Source of the DNA: Myroides pelagicus
GTDB taxonomy: Bacteria; Bacteroidota; Bacteroidia; Flavobacteriales; Flavobacteriaceae
Direction of reading: 5' to 3'
Length of the DNA: 64,000 nt
Assembly: GCF_009711055.1 (NCBI RefSeq)
Contig: NZ_WMJY01000011.1
Coordinates: 1-64,000, forward strand
This document shows, piece after piece, positions 47,269 to 58,122 of this stretch (within the stretch, counting starts at the first letter, position 1; every line of letters starts with the position of its first letter). The notes beneath the pieces are model-generated. The model did no database searches, was not told the origin of the DNA, and was given only the letters and a program-made list of their open reading frames with translations. The translations under genes and the position numbers were made by a program.

Positions 47269-48150
47269 ATGCAATCATTAAAAGGGACTGGTGTAGCATT
47301 AATTACACCTTTTACAAGTGACCTTTCAGTAGATGTAGTAGCTCTACAAAACTTGGTAGAGTATGTAATCGAAGGAGGAGTTGAGTACCTTGTTGTCCTA
47401 GGAACAACGGGAGAATCTGTAACGTTAACGACAGAAGAAAAGCAGTTGGTCAAACGTATCGTAGTGGAGGCTAATAAGAAACGCTTGCCTTTAGTTTTAG
47501 GAGTAGGAGGGAATAATACTCAGGAAGTAGTTTCTGAATTGACACAAGAGAATCTAGAAGGATTTGATGCTATTTTATCAGTTTCTCCTTACTATAACAA
47601 ACCAACACAAGAAGGTATATATCAGCATTTTAAAATGATTGCTGAACAAAGTCCTTTACCTATTATTCTGTATAATGTTCCAGGACGTACAGGGAGTAAT
47701 ATGAGTCCTGATACGATAGTACGTTTGGCTGATGATTTTACCAATGTGATTGGAGTGAAAGAAGCTGCTGGAAGTTTGGTACAGGGGATGGAAATCATTC
47801 GCAAAGTAGCTAGAAAAGATTTCTTAGTTGTTTCAGGAGATGACGCAATTGCTTTACCTTTGGTATTAGCTGGAGGAGCAGGAGTGATATCTGTAATTGG
47901 ACAGGGAATACCTGCTAAGTTTTCAGAAATGATTCGCTTGGGATTGTCAAGAAAAGTAGATGAAGCATTTGAATTACAATATGAAATGATGCCTATAATC
48001 GATATGATTTTTGAGCAAGGTAATCCTGCAGGAATAAAAGAAATATTGAAGTTGGCTAAAATATCTGATGCTTATTTGCGTTTACCATTAGTAAATGTAG
48101 ATAAGTGTTTGGAAGAAAGAATAGAGAGAGAATATAATAAAATAAAATAA
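47269..48150 (+). CDS. dapA: 4-hydroxy-tetrahydrodipicolinate synthase
   Basis: Joins pyruvate and aspartate semialdehyde in the diaminopimelate/lysine pathway. The 293-residue TIM barrel has GTTGESVTL near 45, Tyr135 in LYNVPGRTG, and the Schiff-base lysine Lys164 in [11 protein letters not shown]. Also present is [11 protein letters not shown] near 106. Close neighbours DUF6913 upstream and ferritin downstream (11 bases) suggest one operon. Confidence 0.97.
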   Translation: MQSLKGTGVALITPFTSDLSVDVVALQNLVEYVIEGGVEYLVVLGTTGESVTLTTEEKQLVKRIVVEANKKRLPLVLGVGGNNTQEVVSELTQENLEGFDAILSVSPYYNKPTQEGIYQHFKMIAEQSPLPIILYNVPGRTGSNMSPDTIVRLADDFTNVIGVKEAAGSLVQGMEIIRKVARKDFLVVSGDDAIALPLVLAGGAGVISVIGQGIPAKFSEMIRLGLSRKVDEAFELQYEMMPIIDMIFEQGNPAGIKEILKLAKISDAYLRLPLVNVDKCLEERIEREYNKIK

Positions 48151-48161
48151 AATAAGACAAT

Positions 48162-48677
48162 ATGTTATCAGATAAATTACAAGAAGCTTTAAATGAACAA
48201 GTTAAATTAGAAGGGGATTCTTCTCAGATATATTTAGCAATGGCATCATGGGCTGAGCTTCAGGGTTTTGAAGGAATTGCAACTTTTATGTTTGCACAGT
48301 CAGATGAAGAGCGTCAACATATGTTGAAATTGGTTAAATACATTAATCAAAGAGGAGGAGAGGCTGTAATACCGGCGGTTACTAAACCAGAATTAGACCA
48401 TAGTTCATTCAAAACATTATTCGAGCAATTGTTTAACCATGAAGTATTTGTATCTAAAAGTATTAATGAGTTAGTTCATATTGCGTTAGAAGAAAGAGAT
48501 TATGCGACACATAACTTTTTACAGTGGTATGTATCTGAACAAATTGAAGAAGAGGCTACTGCACGTACAATCTTAGACAAAATCAATTTGATTGGAGATG
48601 ATAAGGGAGGATTATACTTATTTGATAATGATATCAAAGGGTTTAATCAACAAGGAGCTAATAATACGGCAATCTAG
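48162..48677 (+). CDS. Ferritin
   Basis: A 171-residue non-heme ferritin of the bacterial FtnA type that stores iron as ferric mineral. Ferroxidase residues are visible: Glu in VKLEGDSSQIYLAMASWAE near 15-30, and EERQHMLKLVKY with Glu and His near 48-52; EEATARTILDKIN is later. It starts 11 bases after dapA and ends with a terminator, so it closes the ligA-dapA operon. In some relatives this position is empty, so the gene may be an insertion into the cluster. Confidence 0.93.
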   Translation: MLSDKLQEALNEQVKLEGDSSQIYLAMASWAELQGFEGIATFMFAQSDEERQHMLKLVKYINQRGGEAVIPAVTKPELDHSSFKTLFEQLFNHEVFVSKSINELVHIALEERDYATHNFLQWYVSEQIEEEATARTILDKINLIGDDKGGLYLFDNDIKGFNQQGANNTAI

Positions 48678-48702
48678 TAGTCTATTAAGAATTAGAATAT
48701 TA

Positions 48703-48738
48703 AGAAAAGGTGTCTATAAAATGACATCTTTTCTTTTT
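48703..48738 (+). terminator. Terminator after the ferritin gene
   Basis: AGAAAAGGTGTC (48703-48714) pairs with GACATCTTTTCT (48723-48734) with one G-T pair, then Ts. It separates the ligA-dapA-ferritin and bamD units. Confidence 0.85.
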
Positions 48739-48753
48739 CATGTAAAAAGGTTT

Positions 48754-48782
48754 TTGTATAATGCAATTAATAACTAAATTTG
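48754..48782 (+). promoter_or_regulatory. Promoter of the bamD operon
   Basis: TTG (48754-48756), an 18-nt spacer and TAAATTTG (48775-48782) match both Bacteroidota elements. The leader to bamD is about 50 nt. Confidence 0.68.
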
Positions 48783-48841
48783 CAATTGCTTTGTAGTAAG
48801 TATGCAGAAGCACTTTTGTTTAAAAAACTATAAAATTATTT

Positions 48842-49648
48842 ATGAAAAGATATATCGGTTTATCTCTTTTGATGCTTTTTCTGGTTGGGTGTAGTCCTAT
48901 GCAAAAAGCATTGAAATCAGAGGATTTAGAATATAAAAAGGAGGTAGCAAACCAATATTACGAACAAAAGAAGTATAGACGTGCTATACGCTTATATGAG
49001 CAGCTAGAGTCAGCTTATCGAGCGCGTCCTGATGCTGAAGATATGTACTTTAACTTTGCTGAGGCTACATATATTACAAAGGATTATGAGACAGCAGGTT
49101 CGAGATTTAGAATATTTGCTTCGAGTTATCCACGTAGTGAGAAGAGAGAAGAAGCCTTGTTGAAAGAGATAAAGTGTGGTATTAAACTGTCTCCAGTATA
49201 CTCGTTAGATCAGTATATTACTGATGAGACAATTGAAAAGCTACAACGTTTTATTGATCAGTATCCAACATCGGATTTTGTGTTTGAAGCTAATTCATTG
49301 ATGAGTGATTTGAATAAAAAGCTAGAACGCAAAGCCTATGAGAATGCTAAGCAATTAAATACTATTGGAGGATATACTAGAAACTATTCAGCGGCAATTA
49401 TAGCTTTGGATAATTTCATATATGATTTTCCTGGTACAGAGTTTAAAGAAGATGCTTTATTTTATAAGTTAGATTCAGCCTATAAATTAGCAATGAATAG
49501 TGTATTGTATAAGATGGAAGAGCGTTTGATAAATGCACAAACTATGTATGAAGGATTGATTCGTTTTAATGCTGATACGAAGTATAGAAGTGAGGCGGAT
49601 GATATGCTAGAGGATATAAATAAAGAATTAGAAAAATTTTCAAAATAA
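48842..49648 (+). CDS. bamD: Outer membrane protein assembly factor BamD
   Basis: Lipoprotein of the BAM complex that folds outer-membrane barrels. Lipobox FLVGC (Cys17), then tetratricopeptide-like repeats: VANQYYEQKKYRRAIRLYEQLE near 37, ADTYF-like AEATYITKDYETAGSRFRIFASSYP near 68, and RNYSAAIIALDNFIYDFPGTEF near 180. The 268 residues match the family. First gene of bamD-rpoZ-coaBC-DUF4835-recN, a gene order common in Flavobacteriaceae. Confidence 0.93.
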   Translation: MKRYIGLSLLMLFLVGCSPMQKALKSEDLEYKKEVANQYYEQKKYRRAIRLYEQLESAYRARPDAEDMYFNFAEATYITKDYETAGSRFRIFASSYPRSEKREEALLKEIKCGIKLSPVYSLDQYITDETIEKLQRFIDQYPTSDFVFEANSLMSDLNKKLERKAYENAKQLNTIGGYTRNYSAAIIALDNFIYDFPGTEFKEDALFYKLDSAYKLAMNSVLYKMEERLINAQTMYEGLIRFNADTKYRSEADDMLEDINKELEKFSK

Positions 49649-49659
49649 TTTTAAGCGAG

Positions 49660-49977
49660 ATGGATTTAAAGAAAACAAATGCTCCTGTAAACACAGTTAC
49701 TTATAACAAGAATACAATAGAGGAACCGGTAGGTAACGTTTATAAAGCTATTACAATTATTGCAAAGAGAGCTAGTCAAATCAACACGGAGATTAAAGGA
49801 GAGTTGATTGAGAAATTAGAGGAGTTCGCTACGTATAATGATAGTTTAGATGAAGTTTTTGAAAATAAAGAACAAATCGAAGTATCTAAGTTTTATGAGA
49901 AACTTCCAAAAGCACATGCACTTGCTGTTGAAGAATGGTTAGAAGGAAAAGTGACTTTTAAAGAAGCAGTTAAATAA
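49660..49977 (+). CDS. rpoZ: RNA polymerase omega/Rpb6-like subunit
   Basis: A 105-residue protein of the Bacteroidota omega (RNA polymerase Rpb6) family. The Rpb6 core is visible in GNVYKAITIIAKRASQIN near 27, an element that holds the beta-prime subunit in the enzyme. The acidic C-terminal part (EVSKFYEKLPKAHALAVEEWL) is typical in this phylum. The gene lies between bamD (11 bases) and coaBC (14 bases) in an operon. Confidence 0.88.
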   Translation: MDLKKTNAPVNTVTYNKNTIEEPVGNVYKAITIIAKRASQINTEIKGELIEKLEEFATYNDSLDEVFENKEQIEVSKFYEKLPKAHALAVEEWLEGKVTFKEAVK

Positions 49978-49991
49978 TTTATACTAAGAAA

Positions 49992-51200
49992 ATGTCAGTA
50001 TTAAGCGGAAAAAAAGTAATACTGGGTATCACTGGAGGAATTGCCGCTTATAAATCGGCAAGCTTAGTACGTCTACTAATAAAAGCAGGTGCAGAAGTAC
50101 AAGTACTTATGACACCTGCTTCTCATCAATTTGTCACTCCTTATACCTTATCTACTTTATCAAAGAAACCAGTTTATACCAAATTCTTCAATGCTGGTGA
50201 TGAAGGAGGGACTTGGAATAATCACGTCGATTTAGCGCTATGGGCAGACTTAATGCTTATTGCACCAACTACTGCAAGTACATTGGGAAAAATGGCTAAT
50301 GGTATTTGCGATAATCTATTAATGGCAGTGTATTTGTCTGCAAAGTGTCCGGTTTATGTAGCTCCTGCTATGGACTTGGATATGTATGCGCATCCATCAA
50401 CTGAATTGAACTTACAACGTTTAATGTCTTATGGAAATTTAATTATACCAGCTGAAGAAGGAGAGTTGGCTAGTGGTTTAGTAGGAAAAGGAAGAATGGC
50501 GGAGCCTGAACATATTATCGACTACATTAAAGAGGAGTTATCTAAATCGTTAGCTCTATCAGGGAAGAAAGTCCTTGTAACAGCGGGACCAACTTATGAA
50601 CCTATAGACCCTGTGCGTTTTATTGGTAACCACTCATCTGGAAAGATGGGATTTGATATTGCAAATAGTTTAGCTAAGTACGGTGCAGAAGTATATTTAG
50701 TTGCAGGTCCGACTCATCTTGTTACCAAAGAGGCTGGTATTAGGATTATTCATGTAACGTCAGCGTTAGAGATGTATGATGCTTGTCATCGTGTATTTGG
50801 GGAAGTAGATGTTGTGGTTGCAGCAGCAGCAGTAGCAGATTATAGACCTAAGTATGTAGCAGATCAAAAGATTAAAAAGAATAGCGAAGAATTCGTCATC
50901 GAATTAGAGAAGAATCCGGATATACTAGCTTCTTTAGGGGCTATTAAAAAGCATCAGTTTTTAGTTGGTTTTGCTTTAGAAACCGAAAATGAGGAGGAAT
51001 ACGCTAAGCAAAAGATTAAGAAAAAGAATTTAGATCTTATCGTATTAAATTCTTTGAATGATAAAGGAGCTGGTTTTGGTAAACCAACAAATAAAGTTAC
51101 CTTTATAGATAAGGATTTCAATATTCAACCAATGGATTTGAAATCGAAGGAAGAAGTCGCCAACGATATTGTGAAAAAAATAATAAAGCATTATGAATAA
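49992..51200 (+). CDS. coaBC: Bifunctional CoaBC (phosphopantothenoylcysteine synthetase/decarboxylase)
   Basis: Two steps of coenzyme A synthesis. Residues 1-180 are the flavin decarboxylase CoaC (LGITGGIAAYKSASLVRLL; HVDLALWADLMLIAPTTAST; PAMDLDMY). Residues about 190-400 are the synthetase CoaB (VTAGPTYEPIDPVRFIGNHSSGKMG; AAAVADYRPKYVADQKIKK). The length of 402 is full. The stop overlaps the next gene's start by 8 bases, so translation is probably coupled. Confidence 0.97.
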   Translation: MSVLSGKKVILGITGGIAAYKSASLVRLLIKAGAEVQVLMTPASHQFVTPYTLSTLSKKPVYTKFFNAGDEGGTWNNHVDLALWADLMLIAPTTASTLGKMANGICDNLLMAVYLSAKCPVYVAPAMDLDMYAHPSTELNLQRLMSYGNLIIPAEEGELASGLVGKGRMAEPEHIIDYIKEELSKSLALSGKKVLVTAGPTYEPIDPVRFIGNHSSGKMGFDIANSLAKYGAEVYLVAGPTHLVTKEAGIRIIHVTSALEMYDACHRVFGEVDVVVAAAAVADYRPKYVADQKIKKNSEEFVIELEKNPDILASLGAIKKHQFLVGFALETENEEEYAKQKIKKKNLDLIVLNSLNDKGAGFGKPTNKVTFIDKDFNIQPMDLKSKEEVANDIVKKIIKHYE

Positions 51201-52077
51201 ACTAATTTGGCTATGCGTTTTTTTATCCTTGTTAATCAATTCTTATGGACAAGAGTTGCAAGCAACTGTAAATATCAATCATAGTCAAGTAGGTAATAGT
51301 AATCAGGCTTATTTTAAAACATTAGAGCGCTCTTTACAAGAGTTTGTTAATAATACACGTTGGTCTTCTGAGTCATATGGGGCAATTGAGAAAATAGATT
51401 GCGTTTTTATACTTACAGTAAACTCTTATAGTAATAATACAGTGAGTGGTAGTCTGCAAGTACAAGCGACTCGACCAGTTTATAATTCATCTTATTCTAC
51501 ACCGATTTTAAACTTTAATGATAAGGATATTTCATTTTCGTATATTGAATTTGAGAACTTGTTTTACAACCCTAATTCGTTTGATTCGAATTTGGTTAGT
51601 TTAATTGCATTTTACGCCAATGTTATAATTGGATTAGATGGAGATACTTTTAAGCAGAATGGAGGTAACGAATCTTTGCAAGCTGCAGCTAGTATAGTAT
51701 CATTAGCACAACAATCAGGAGCTAAAGGTTGGAAACAAGGAGATGGTACAGCAAATAGATACTATTTGATAAATGATATTATTGCAGGTACAGGTGAAGC
51801 GTATCGAAAAGCAATGTATACTTATCATTTGAAAGGATTGGATCAGATGGCGTCTAATCTAGAGATGGGACGTGATGGTATCTATGAGTCTCTTAAACAA
51901 TTGGAAGCTTTGCATGCAATACGACCTAATTCTTTTTTAATGCGCATTTTTTTTGACGCAAAGACAGAAGAGTTAAATAGTATCTATTCTGGTATTACGG
52001 ATAAGAATAAAAAGCTAGTAGTTAGTTTATTGAAAAAGCTAGCTCCTCTGAATACTTCTAAATGGGATAATTTGTAG
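51193..52077 (+). CDS. DUF4835 family exported protein
   Basis: A 294-residue exported protein with a signal peptide ending NSYGQ. It belongs to DUF4835, a conserved Bacteroidota family of unknown function linked to coaBC and recN. Recognisable pieces are ELQATVNINHSQVGNSN just after the signal, SLQVQATRPVYNSSYSTPILN near 80, and VIIGLDGDTFKQNGG near 150. Its start overlaps coaBC by 8 bases and it precedes recN by 16. Exported with BamD upstream, it might serve the envelope; this is inference. Confidence 0.85.
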   Translation: MNKLIWLCVFLSLLINSYGQELQATVNINHSQVGNSNQAYFKTLERSLQEFVNNTRWSSESYGAIEKIDCVFILTVNSYSNNTVSGSLQVQATRPVYNSSYSTPILNFNDKDISFSYIEFENLFYNPNSFDSNLVSLIAFYANVIIGLDGDTFKQNGGNESLQAAASIVSLAQQSGAKGWKQGDGTANRYYLINDIIAGTGEAYRKAMYTYHLKGLDQMASNLEMGRDGIYESLKQLEALHAIRPNSFLMRIFFDAKTEELNSIYSGITDKNKKLVVSLLKKLAPLNTSKWDNL

Positions 52078-52093
52078 TAAAAAAGGAAAAGTT

Positions 52094-53749
52094 ATGTTGA
52101 GTTTATTAACAATTAAGAATTTTGCTTTAATTGAGTCGTTGGAACAGGCATTTGATGAAGGCTTTACTATAATTACTGGAGAGACAGGTGCTGGTAAATC
52201 GATATTGCTTGGAGCTCTAGGATTACTACAAGGTAAAAGAGCAGATTTAGCCTCGCTTAAAAATAAAGAAGAAAAGTGTATTGTTGAAGGACACTTTAAT
52301 CTAGTTAATTACAATTTAGAGGAGGTGTTTGATAGTTTATCTGTTGATTATGAAGAGATAACAATTATTCGTAGAGAGATTTTGCCTTCAGGTAAATCCC
52401 GTGCATTTGTCAACGATAGTCCTGTTAATTTATCTGACTTACAAGTTTTAAGTAGTTACTTAATAGATATTCATTCGCAGCATCAAACGGGAGAATTGTC
52501 AGATGAAAATTACCAGTTGCAAATTATTGATATAATTGCTGATAATCATAGCTTGCTTGAAGAATATAGTACAACTTTAAAAGAGTACAAACAACGCGTT
52601 AATGAATTAGCCGATTATATCGAATTACAAAGTTCTTTAGTTAAAGAACAAGATTATAACAACTTTTTATTACAAGAGCTAGAAGAGGCTAATCTAACTA
52701 GTTTAAATCAAGTAGTGTTAGAGCAAGAGTATGAAAAACTGAATAATGTAGAACATGTTAGAGAAAGTTTTACTCACGCTTCGTCTTTGTTTACTGAGGA
52801 ACAAGTAGGAGTAATTTCAAACTTAAGAGAAATACGTACTTTACTACAAAAGATCTCAGGTCTCGATGCAGAATATAAGGAATTAACTGATCGTGTGATT
52901 AGTGTTGATATTGAAGTAAGTGATATAGCCAATGATTTGGAAAGTTTAATCGAGTCGGTTATTTCAGATCCAGAACAAATGACGTTAATCAATGAGCGCC
53001 TTCAATTGTTATATGCGTTACAAAAGAAACATCAAGTATCTACAGTAGAAGAACTGCTTAAAATCGAAGAAGAATTAAGTTCTAAAGTTTTTAAAGCAAA
53101 TAGCTTAGAAGAACAAATCGAAAAGGCTCAAAAGGATATCAAGCGTTTAGAAGACCGCTTGAGTGTGTTAGCTAATAATATATCTACAGCACGTAAAGAT
53201 GTGATTCCTAGTTTGCAAAAGCAATTGATTGATATACTTAGTTTGGTAGGAATGCCAGCGTCACGATTTAGATTTAAATTTATCGAAGCTGCACATTTTC
53301 TATCAAATGGTAAAGATCAAATTCAATTAATGTTTTCTGCGAATAAAGGAAGTGATTTTGGTTTACTCAAAAAGGTAGCTTCTGGAGGTGAAATGTCGCG
53401 TATAATGTTAGCTATAAAATCGGTGTTGGCGGTTTATTCTAATTTGCCAACTATTATCTTTGATGAGATTGATACTGGTGTATCTGGGGAAGTTGCTGAT
53501 AAAATGGGGAATATTATGAGGGATATGAGCTCAAAGATGCAGGTTTTTGCTATTACTCATTTACCACAAATAGCTTGTAAAGGTAACACTCACTTCAAAG
53601 TATTTAAGTCAGAAGACAAAGGAGGGACAATATCGCAACTAGTAGAGTTGAAAGATGACAAACGCGTCAACGAAATTGCTCAGATGTTGTCTGGTGCTGA
53701 TATATCTGAATCTGCAATACTCCATGCAAAGGAACTTTTGCAGAAGTAA
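52094..53749 (+). CDS. recN: DNA repair protein RecN
   Basis: A 551-residue SMC-like ATPase for double-strand break repair. Walker A GETGAGKSILLGAL near residue 29, a long central coiled coil (EELLKIEEELSSKVFKANSLEEQIEKAQ) and the C-terminal signature SGGEMSRIMLAIKSVL with Walker B TIIFDEIDTGVSG near 460. Last gene of the bamD operon. Full length. Confidence 0.97.
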   Translation: MLSLLTIKNFALIESLEQAFDEGFTIITGETGAGKSILLGALGLLQGKRADLASLKNKEEKCIVEGHFNLVNYNLEEVFDSLSVDYEEITIIRREILPSGKSRAFVNDSPVNLSDLQVLSSYLIDIHSQHQTGELSDENYQLQIIDIIADNHSLLEEYSTTLKEYKQRVNELADYIELQSSLVKEQDYNNFLLQELEEANLTSLNQVVLEQEYEKLNNVEHVRESFTHASSLFTEEQVGVISNLREIRTLLQKISGLDAEYKELTDRVISVDIEVSDIANDLESLIESVISDPEQMTLINERLQLLYALQKKHQVSTVEELLKIEEELSSKVFKANSLEEQIEKAQKDIKRLEDRLSVLANNISTARKDVIPSLQKQLIDILSLVGMPASRFRFKFIEAAHFLSNGKDQIQLMFSANKGSDFGLLKKVASGGEMSRIMLAIKSVLAVYSNLPTIIFDEIDTGVSGEVADKMGNIMRDMSSKMQVFAITHLPQIACKGNTHFKVFKSEDKGGTISQLVELKDDKRVNEIAQMLSGADISESAILHAKELLQK

Positions 53750-53900
53750 TAGGATAGTAGCATCTACAAGTTAATTTACTTTCAGGGATTTACCTTTATT
53801 AATTGAATAGAAGCTAAAGTATTAGCTCTTGAAAAGAATTATACTAATGGTTTGTAGATAACTAGGAGTATTTGGTAGCTGATTATTGTCTTTTGATTCG

Positions 53901-53908
53901 TATTTTTG
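53901..53908 (+). promoter_or_regulatory. Candidate -7 box abutting the sensor kinase start
   Basis: TATTTTTG matches TAnnTTTG and ends 5 bases before the ATG at 53914, which would make the message nearly leaderless. No TTG at normal distance. Confidence 0.35.
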
Positions 53909-53913
53909 AATAT

Positions 53914-54915
53914 ATGAAAGTATTAGGCAAGATTTATTCGAATTTTTGGTTTAGGAATATAGTCGTTATCGTTTTATTAGTCTGTGTGTTTACATTTGCT
54001 GCATCTGCTGATAAAAGGGAACGTACGTTGAGTCAGATATGGATAGAGTTACTACCGGACTTTTTTATTATTTATGGTGCTATTATTGTCAGTAACCTTA
54101 CGATGATTAAGCGCTATGTCATAACAAAACAGTACGATAAGTTTTTTCCATTAGCTTTTTGCTATTGGACAGGGGTTATTATTGGTAAAGGGTATGTAAA
54201 TATGCGCACACATGATTTTGATTCCTGGTTGATAGAGACAGTTAATGTATTGTTTTTTGCTTTTCTGGGTACTGGTGCTTACTTTATCCATTTATGGACG
54301 TTTAACGATATCACAGTCAGAGAAAAACGTCTAGTGAGTACTGTAGCAGAACTAGATTTCTTAAAGATGCAACTCAATCCCCATTTCCTCTTGAATGCAA
54401 TGAATAATCTTTATGGGGAGGCATTAACCAATCCTAACGAGACCCCAGAGCGTATTTTGCAGTTGTCGCATTTACTTCGTTATCAGTTAGAGGCTACAAA
54501 GAAAGAGTTTGTTGATGTAAAAGATGAAATAGAGTTCCTTAATGAATATTTTAATTATTACAAGTTTCGAAGTAATAATTTAATTGTAGATATTGATTAC
54601 AAAGGAGTTGTAGGTAAGTTTAAGATTCCTCCATTGATGTATTTTAGTTTAGTAGAGAATGCAATTAAGTTTAGTTTGCAGACTGATAATCCTTATGTGA
54701 AATTACGTTGTTATGAAAGAAATAATCGATTGTTTTTTGAAATAGAGAATAGTTGCCTTTCTGATGAGTTAGTGCAGAATGGTACAGGTGTGGGTATTAA
54801 AAACTTGGAGCGACGTCTTGAAGTAACTAAATTGCCTTATAAATTTATAAGAAACAAAACTAAGAACTATTATAAAACCAAACTAGAGTTATGGGAATTA
54901 CCTATAAATGCTTAA
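53914..54915 (+). CDS. LytS-type sensor histidine kinase (His_kinase family)
   Basis: A membrane kinase of about 333 residues from the ATG at 53914; the frame opens at a TTG 42 bases earlier, but Met at 53914 starts the protein better. Four or so hydrophobic segments occupy residues 10-130. The LytS-type kinase core follows: FLKMQLNPHFLLNAMNNL (phosphoacceptor His157) and YFSLVENAIKFSL as the N-box, then GTGVGIKNLERRLE. The response regulator gene overlaps its end by 25 bases, so the two form one system. The stimulus is not known. Confidence 0.88.
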   Translation: MKVLGKIYSNFWFRNIVVIVLLVCVFTFAASADKRERTLSQIWIELLPDFFIIYGAIIVSNLTMIKRYVITKQYDKFFPLAFCYWTGVIIGKGYVNMRTHDFDSWLIETVNVLFFAFLGTGAYFIHLWTFNDITVREKRLVSTVAELDFLKMQLNPHFLLNAMNNLYGEALTNPNETPERILQLSHLLRYQLEATKKEFVDVKDEIEFLNEYFNYYKFRSNNLIVDIDYKGVVGKFKIPPLMYFSLVENAIKFSLQTDNPYVKLRCYERNNRLFFEIENSCLSDELVQNGTGVGIKNLERRLEVTKLPYKFIRNKTKNYYKTKLELWELPINA

Positions 54916-55583
54916 TTGTAGATGACGAGAAGCCTGCACATCAGGTTTTATTAAGTCATATTAATCAGTGTGCTGAATTAATTTGTGTAGGACATGCTTA
55001 TAATGGTAAAGAAGCATTAACTTTTATACAAGAGAACGAAGTTGATATTTTATTTCTTGATATCAATATGCCTTTAGTATCAGGGATAGAGTTTTTAGGT
55101 ATGCTTGCTGTTAAGCCAACTACAATTGTAACTACTGCCTATTCAGACTACGCATTAGATTCTTATCAGAATGATGCGGTTGATTACTTATTGAAACCTA
55201 TTTCTTTTGCAAAGTTTCTGAAAGCAGTAGAGAAAGCAAAAGTTTTCTGTAAAGACAGAGGGGGACAGCAAGAAGCACCTTCTGTTATTAGTATTAAAGA
55301 AGATGGAGTTGATTATAAAGTTAATCTTGATGATATTTTATATATCGAAAGTGCGGGTAATTATATTAAAGTGTTTACCACAGGTAGACGTAAGAGTTAC
55401 TTTGTCTATGGCTCACTAATAGGAATCAAGTCGGAACTTTTAAGAGATAGTTTTATTCAAGTGCATCGTTCATTTGTGATTAACAAGGAACAAGTTAAAA
55501 AACGCTTAGCTAGTAAAGTAATTATGAATAATGATGAAGAAGTACCTATCGGGCGTAAATACCAGATATTGTTAGATATATAA
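54891..55583 (+). CDS. LytTR family response regulator
   Basis: A 230-residue regulator of the LytR/AlgR type. Receiver domain: CLIVDDEKPAHQVL near 7, phosphoacceptor Asp57 in LFLDINMP, TTAYSDYALDSY near 82, and LLKPI near 102. The LytTR DNA-binding domain covers about 130-230 (LYIESAGNYIKVFTTGR; FIQVHRSFVINKEQV; VPIGRKY). Partner of the upstream kinase by gene overlap of 25 bases. Targets unknown. Confidence 0.9.
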   Translation: MGITYKCLIVDDEKPAHQVLLSHINQCAELICVGHAYNGKEALTFIQENEVDILFLDINMPLVSGIEFLGMLAVKPTTIVTTAYSDYALDSYQNDAVDYLLKPISFAKFLKAVEKAKVFCKDRGGQQEAPSVISIKEDGVDYKVNLDDILYIESAGNYIKVFTTGRRKSYFVYGSLIGIKSELLRDSFIQVHRSFVINKEQVKKRLASKVIMNNDEEVPIGRKYQILLDI

Positions 55584-55610
55584 AATATATTCAAAGTAGT
55601 AAGTAGAAGA

Positions 55611-55640
55611 AAAAAGGAGGTTTATACAAACCTCCTTTTT
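55611..55640. terminator. Bidirectional terminator
   Basis: AAAAAGGAGGTTT (55611-55623) and AAACCTCCTTTTT (55628-55640) are perfect complements around a 4-nt loop, between the convergent LytTR and isocitrate dehydrogenase genes. Confidence 0.93.
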
Positions 55641-55663
55641 TAGTATTGTGTAAAGCTTAATTA

Positions 55664-57935
<2,272 letters not shown>

Positions 57936-57956
57936 GTATTTTTTAAAAGTTTAAAG

Positions 57957-57964
57957 CAAATATA
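57957..57964 (-). promoter_or_regulatory. Candidate -7 box of the isocitrate dehydrogenase gene
   Basis: TATATTTG on the minus strand, about 70 bases before the start codon. A TTG lies upstream but with a 14-nt spacer, shorter than normal. Confidence 0.45.
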
Positions 57965-58087
57965 CTAAATCACTACTACAATTCTTACTAAAATACCCCT
58001 TAGTTATGTCGATTTGCTAATTTGATATTTCGAGCTTTGTATATTTACAAATTGATATTTTTTGATATAATATTTTGTCGATTAATG

Positions 58088-58120
58088 AAAAAAGGCCGTT
58101 CAGCATTGAACGACCTTTTT
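58088..58120 (-). terminator. Intrinsic terminator of the wza-wzc pair
   Basis: AAAAAGGCCGTTCA (58089-58102) pairs with TGAACGACCTTTTT (58107-58120) with one G-T mismatch-tolerant pair; the A-run is the T-run on the minus strand. It follows wzc, so the transcription unit ends there. Confidence 0.9.
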
Positions 58121-58122
58121 GA

